From Calamus simplicifolius (Eukaryota; Streptophyta; Magnoliopsida; Arecales; Arecaceae): a stretch of 64,000 nt of DNA. Made by a program: the position numbers and the translations under genes. The notes beneath the pieces are model-generated. The model searched no databases, was not told where the DNA came from, and saw only the letters and a program-made list of their open reading frames with translations. Location: assembly GCA_900491605.1 (NCBI GenBank), contig UESW01003834.1, positions 2,220,419 through 2,284,418 of the forward strand, in the 5' to 3' direction. Within the stretch, counting starts at the first letter, position 1; every line of letters begins with the position of its first letter. Positions 58,380 to 64,000 of the stretch are shown in pieces.

Positions 58380-59806
58380 GATATGGGTGCTCCAATCTTG
58401 GGTAAGGAGAGCGAGTCAGACGCGAGATAAACGGTTGGTTTTGTTCCTCCTCTACTAATTTAAACAACAATCTTAATGCAAAACAAATTTTGAAGTTGTT
58501 TAATGCTACTCATGTCTCGCCCATAGAACCAACGTACCTAATTCGAGCCATTCATTTAATTTGATGAGCTCATCCAGTACGAAATTGATCTTCCTCACAT
58601 GCATGCTATAGGTACGTAGTTACGTTCGTTCGTGAAAAATACTTGGTAAACGAAAACATTAGGCCAAGCGATTAATCTGTAGCTTACTTTTTTATGCTCA
58701 TGACATGCATGAGCGAATCCCACAACTACGTACTTAATGTACATATCTAAGGTTAGTCAGGTATAAGCTTATAATGGTCCCTTCGAGAATTCAAAACTTA
58801 TAATAAATTTGGTCACGGGGTTGCCTAAGCTTTTCAGCTTCTACTTTGACTTTCTAGTCTAACTGAAGCATTTGCTGAACTCAATAGAAACTGGTCATGG
58901 GAGGCCTAAATTTGATCGGATTTGTTGATCTATGTTGAATAATACGGGCTTTCACATGTCAACCAGATGCTTAGTTTGTCCAAATAATGCAATCTTACGC
59001 CATTAGCTCAATTTTCTATACTCAAAAAAAAAAAAAAAAAAAGTTAAGGAGGCAATTTTTTTTTTTTAAAAAAAAATCCTTCGATGCAATGGTCAACTGA
59101 GTTAGAAAATGGAAGAGATCGAATAGTTTTACTTTTAGAAAGTAATATCCTAAATTTACTTTTAGAAAGTAGAAGTTAAAAAATTTCTGTTTTTACTTTC
59201 ACTTTAAATATAAATAATATAAATTGCTTTTAAAAATATAAAACAAAAATAATGCAATCAAATATATTTTTAACATCTGTTTTTTACTTTCAAAAAAAAA
59301 ACAGAAACAAAAAGTGTTAGCTAGCAAAAGGACCCTAAGTGTATGATTAGGTATCCTTTGAGAAGCACAATTACTTTTTTGGAATAAAATTTGGGGTTCA
59401 AGCATTGAAGCATAGGCAAGTGGCTAGGTGATTAAAAGAAGTCCTTTACGTACACTTAGACATGCTGAAACCCTAATAGAAACCATTAGGGTGCTTTGTT
59501 GTTTCCAAGGAAACATATAGCCAGCTGTATTAGAAGGTTAACAATAACAGATCAAGAGCTTGCTGCACTTGCGTACCCACTGTATCAATACGAGACGGTT
59601 CGATGAACCATAAATACAAGAAGAAATTATATGTGGATTGACCTCATAATCAGAACATACACCCAGAACTAGCCACATATTACCACCTCTGAATACTCCT
59701 GCCACTGCTTCATCTTCCTTCTAAACAGCCAACAAAAGCTTGCTTTATCGTCATTAGCATGTCCATATGACGCTGTGTTCTAACCCACTTGGTGTCAGTT
59801 GCTATG
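58380..59806. other. Intergenic DNA
   Basis: AT-rich with no gene recognised. A poly(A) run at 59,023-59,042 and the doubled word ttacttttagaaagta near 59,130-59,172 are the only landmarks. Confidence 0.55.
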
Positions 59807-59811
59807 TCAAT

Positions 59812-60841
59812 TGTTACCATGAAAATTCGTTCTCCGACTTGAGTGCTATTAGGGCTTCGAATTCAGGCCGGCTCCCGCCGGGACCTGCAAAACAGTCCTC
59901 GAACAGAGGGTGATTTGAGAGGGTGCCCTCTGCGGAAGACCCTCCGATACCCAAGTCAGCGAGATTCATAGCAACAGACAAATAAGGAGAAGGATCCTCG
60001 AGGAAGAGTTCCTCTAAGGGTGGTGCTAGGAGCTCTCTCTGAGCTCTAATGAGTGTGAGTGAGTAAAAGAGAGTGTCTTCAGTGTGCAGAATGTCGTACC
60101 TAAGGGGATCTGAGGCTGTGATATTTATAGGTGATCACCTGATTCCTTGGACATGTCACAGAGGGTCTGAAAGTTGTTGGGATTCAAAACTGATTGAATC
60201 AAGCTGTTATAGGGCCGATAGGATCGTATCCGATTGGTTAGAGGATCAACGACCAGGAAGAGCAGACGACGCTTCAAGATTTAGCGACTACATAGGCTCT
60301 AGGCCATTTCTGGTAGCGTATGCATGATTTTCTATTTGAAATCTTATTAATTTAAGTGTATTTCGCAGAGGCGTTTGAGTACCTCGATCGAGCCGAGGTA
60401 TAGAAGATGGCAGAATCTGCCGAAGTATGATGAGACTTAATTTATCGAGGTATGGGATAGTTCGGCCTTCTTGAGACACAGAATGGCTCGGCTATCCGAG
60501 GTATAACGAGGCCCGGCCTACCGAAGCGCAGGATGGTTCGGTGGCGATAACTCGGTCTGTGGGGTATGATAATAGCTCGATCAGCCGAGGTATAATAATA
60601 GCTCGGCCAACTGATAATAGCTCGATCAGCCGAGGTATAATAATAGCTCGGCCAACTGATAATAGCTCGATCAGCCAAGGTATAATCGGCCAACTGTTAC
60701 ACGAAAGCAGTTTGGAGGGGGTAGCCTACTCATTGCTGCCTTTCGGATGTGATAGCTATATGACAGGGTGTATGGGCTAGCCTTAGCCTGATGTCTTGGA
60801 TTGCACGAACATTAATGCAATGATATTTTTACCCCTCATCA
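59812..60841 (-). repeat. 3' LTR of element D
   Basis: About 1,030 bases. The left part aligns with LTRs A and B (ttctccgacttgag, gaccctccgat, gttataggg). It includes a doubled agctcgatcagccgaggtat block at 60,570-60,690. Confidence 0.75.
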
Positions 60842-61789
60842 CATGTCCCCCACTTCCTAGTCTGAAGTGTAACTTCAGATTTAGGGAGTAGAGTCTAGAA
60901 TAATCCTACCCAGAATGATTTGAAAAGGTGCAATGATGGCTCCGAAACTGACGGGCCGTCAATTCGCTATCATTATTTGCTGTTGCACGAAAAGGAAACT
61001 TTTCGGATTTGTGAGCGGCGATTGGGGGAGTCTCGCATGGCAGGGTCTTCGCGTTTACGACACCCATTGCAAGAGCCTTAATGCTTAAGGAAACTTTCCA
61101 AAGCGCTGTTTAAAGGGAGAAAGGAGGCCAGGGAGGCCGAGGTATAGCCGACGGCTCGGCTTCGTTGAAGTTTGAGGAGCCATGACGAGGCTTTGGGAAG
61201 CTGCTCAAGTCATGATAAAGCTTTAAGAGCAGTGGAGTGTATTCCTGGTGACGCCATGGCACGGGGAATATCACTCAGCCTTGCCGAAGTTCGGAGACTA
61301 TTTGGAGATCACTCGGTTCGGCTGGGGCTTGCGAGCTGCCCGAATCCGACCAAGGTTTACGAGATAAGTAAGATACTTCGCCAGCAATAGAGTGTCTTGG
61401 TTCGGCTCTGTCCGAGGCAAGAGGTCGGTTCTTTTCTCGACCAAGGTGATTGAAGAGGCTTATGACTTGTCAGAGAACGCCTCGTTTTCTTTCTTAAGCA
61501 TTTAATTCTTTGGTCGTTTCCCATGCAGGTTATTTTGCGCATGCGCAAAGCAATCGATCGTTATTGGATGACGTTGCTTTCATCAGAGGATTCCCCAGAT
61601 CTGTTCATATCTTAAGGATTTGTGGGCGATTCGGGGTATTTAAGGCTCTCAATTTGGGATCAAAAAAGATTTTATGCCTTCTGCCCGTGATCGAAAATGC
61701 GCTTAGTGCGCCTCGAGATGCGATTTCTCGCTTTCCTGAACATAGCGTGGCCTCATGGGCTTCGGCGCTGGCTGAGGCTTTCAAGGATA

Positions 61790-62490
61790 CGTCACTCGGT
61801 GTTGCCGAGCCTTTAGAGAATATATCACTCGGCGTTGTCTAGCCTTTAAATAATAATATCACTCGATGTTGTCGAGCCTTCAAATAATAATGTTACTTGG
61901 TGTTGCCGAGCCTTCAAATAATAACGTTACTCGGTATTGCCGAGCCTTCAAATAATAATATTACTTGGTGTTACCGAGCCTTCAAATAATAACATTACTC
62001 GGTGTTGCCGAGCCTTCAAATAATAACATTACTCGTGTTGCCGAGCCTTCAAATAATAACGTTACTCGGTGCTGAGCCTTCAAATAAAAACGTTACTCGG
62101 TGTTGCCGAGCCTTCAAATAATAACGTTACTCGGTGTTTCGAGCCTTCAAATAATAACATTATTCGGTGTTGCCGAGCCTTCAAATAATAACGTTACTGG
62201 TGTTGCCGAGCCTTCAAATAATAACACTACTCGGTGTTGCCGAGCCTTCAAATAATAATATTACTCGATGTTGCCGAGCCTTCAAATAATAACGTTACTG
62301 GTGTTGCCGAGCCTTCAAATAATAATATTACTCGGTGTTGCGAGCCTTCAAATAACAACGTTACTCGGTGTTGCCGAGCCTTCAAATAATAATATTACTC
62401 GGTGTTGCCGAACCTTCAAATAATAACATTACTCGGTGTTTCTGAGCCTTCAAATAATAACACTACTCGGTGTTGCCGAGCCTTCAAGAT
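61790..62490. repeat. 34-bp tandem array of element D
   Basis: About 20 copies of a unit joining ttactcggtgttgccgag and ccttcaaataataacg. Each has the CTCGGtgttgCCGAG inverted repeat. Single-base losses are scattered across copies. Confidence 0.93.
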
Positions 62491-62517
62491 TATATTTTAC
62501 TTGACGCTGCCAAGGTA

Positions 62518-63733
62518 TGGAGTGATAGAGATATAGACTAAAAGATATGCTTTATGTTATGTCTTTATATTTTAATAAGAATTCATTTTGAGCAATGTAT
62601 GCCATTTACTATATATGTGCATGTGTCTAGTATTTACAAAGAGTATTTGATCTAGTATGTAGAGTACGGCTTACACACAGAAGACTAGATCATCGGTTCT
62701 TTTGGAATACAATTTATTGTTCACAGTTTTAGATGGAATTGGACACACCATCAGTAGAACTGTAGCACAAATTTTTAGTAGGTCTGTCTTGACTACGGGG
62801 AATGGTTTATTCTAACTATTTATGCTAGTACACTTTGTGTGTATTGAACAGGACCCAGTTGAGTTAATTATTTTATACTGACTTTATAAAATAATTTAAA
62901 CCTCATGAATATTATGATTACTTATGCTCTTAATCCGAATTCTATTTCTAGACACGTGTATGTAGTGATTATTGCTTTGATTACACATAGAGTGAGATTC
63001 TATATGAGTCAATAAACTCAGTGGGTTGGGCAATAACATTATATATATGGTGAATATTAATAGTTGAAGGAAACCACGTTAAATTGGATTGATGATATCC
63101 CCTTGAGGAAGCTTATAAGTTTTGATTGTATCAAATCTTGCAAGTGGATTTTGAATCCGATATCAAATAAGTTAAGTGGAGGTCTCAAGGATAATAAAAG
63201 CCAATTAAATTATATTCAGTAATTAAATTTAATTGTGGATATCTGTAATCTTAACGTGGGGAGATAATAAGTATTTAATATTAAAGGCTCGAAAATATAA
63301 ATTCGAATATGATTAGGAGTACAATTATAATTCTTTAGTGGAATGAATTGTAATTTACGTAATTGAATCCTAACCCGGGGTAGGATTGGGAGATTTAATT
63401 ACGTGGGAAGTCCTTTTCATATTTGCCTATTGGTCCCTGTTGTAGCCCTATAAATACCCTCTCAGTTGGTTGCTAGGGTTAACATTTTTTTGGAGAAAGA
63501 AAAACAAGAAACCCTAGGTCGGCCGAGAGATCCCACCATCTTGTGAGAGAAAGAAGGTATTTTCGGGAATACGGCGGAAGGCTAAAGGTTGAGGTCGAGC
63601 AATCGATCAAAGTGTTCCAAAGTTCAAATCTGAAGGTATGATCTTATACTCATAGATTAGAACGGTAAAAGATTTTTGTATTACTCATATACGCTATAGC
63701 CGTGATCTTGGGGGTATTCCGCGCTCCCCAACA
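62518..63733 (+). repeat. 5' LTR of retrotransposon E (left end uncertain)
   Basis: The right end is firm (ctccccaaca before the primer site); the left end is only where similarity to element D stops, near 62,518. A TATAAATA box is at 63,449-63,456. About 1.2 kb long. Which lineage (copia or another tRNA-Met user) cannot be told from the visible part. Confidence 0.6.
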
Positions 63734-63734
63734 G

Positions 63735-63747
63735 TGGTATCAGAGCC
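63735..63747 (+). other. Primer-binding site of element E (initiator tRNA-Met type)
   Basis: TGGTATCAGAGCC, the standard plant retrotransposon site complementary to initiator tRNA-Met, one base after the LTR. The internal region continues beyond the window. Confidence 0.88.
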
Positions 63748-64000
63748 ACGGCTGATACTGTATATGAATAATGCGGCCATGTTCTCCATTAATCGGAATA
63801 TGCATGCGTGGGATAGATCGTGCTTGCTGCTAACGTTGTTTTGCAGGTTTCTATCCTGTTATTATGGTCACATGAATGTATGTGTTTTGATTTAATATTG
63901 CTTAGATCTGTTTTGTGAACTCCGGTTTAAGGAGGCGTAGGATCATTGTAATATTTATAGCATGTATGCTCCGGTTTTTTGAGAGCTTTGTGATTGTAAA

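Larger units (their letters stand above)
59807..62516 (-). mobile_element. Tat-type element D, 3' fragment
   Basis: A minus-strand relative of A-C shown by its 3' LTR (59,812-60,841, TGTTACCATG ... CCCCTCATCA), then the tract CATGTCCCCCAC, leader-like DNA, part of the 3' region and a large array. No gag, pol or aORF1 is seen. The text around 61,570-61,640 aligns with 17,660-17,740 of element B, so aORF1 has been lost by deletion. One 57-bp-type unit (ggcttgcgagctgcccgaat) is at about 61,315. It ends where element E begins. The flank TCAAT (59,807-59,811) may be half of a target duplication. Confidence 0.75.

Overview
This is a plant nuclear window, most likely from a monocot. Host genes have GT-AG introns and TATA boxes, and most of the DNA is Ty3/gypsy retrotransposon. 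A palm or another mannan-storing monocot is possible because of the seed-type endo-beta-mannanase gene and the GC-rich exons, but that is inference. Four host genes are visible: an endo-1,4-beta-mannanase (8.1-10.2 kb, +), two PR-10/Bet v 1 genes (29.7-31.7 kb and 52.9-53.5 kb, both +), and a pectinesterase/pectinesterase-inhibitor (56.3-58.1 kb, -). The mannanase and the pectinesterase carry apparent frameshifts, so either they are decaying or the assembly has small indels.

Most of the rest is one family of large Tat-type Ty3/gypsy elements. Element A (1-2,769, -) runs off the left edge and shows gag, primer-binding site and 5' LTR. Element B (11,404-27,611, -) and element C (36,932-51,572, +) each have LTRs, gag, protease, reverse transcriptase, two RNase H domains and integrase. 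Each also has a long 3' region carrying antisense genes and satellite-like arrays. Element D (59,812 to about 62,516, -) is a 3' fragment. At the right edge an LTR with a tRNA-Met-type primer site (E, ending 63,733) starts another retrotransposon. Element C sits inside a degenerate LINE (about 33.28-36.93 kb and 51.57-52.26 kb, +) with a perfect 5-bp duplication (AATGT). A hAT-type non-autonomous transposon with a perfect 8-bp duplication lies in the first PR-10 intron.

The most unusual structure is at the left. The LTR of A (1,521-2,769) and the left LTR of B (11,404-12,571) look like sisters, and both touch the 8.6-kb mannanase segment between them through the same 5-mer, GATTA. The two LTRs of B are more different from each other and have different flanks (GATTA and TATTC). 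This inside-out arrangement could arise if a circle holding an element plus host DNA integrated into a resident element by homologous recombination. A tandem duplication with recombination, or a misassembly, would also explain it.

The second point of interest is the antisense content of the Tat elements. B and C share a three-intron antisense gene, a small coiled-coil ORF (two copies in B, one in C), a TATA box followed by a short ORF, and arrays built around CTCGG...CCGAG inverted repeats. No rRNA, tRNA or CRISPR was recognised.
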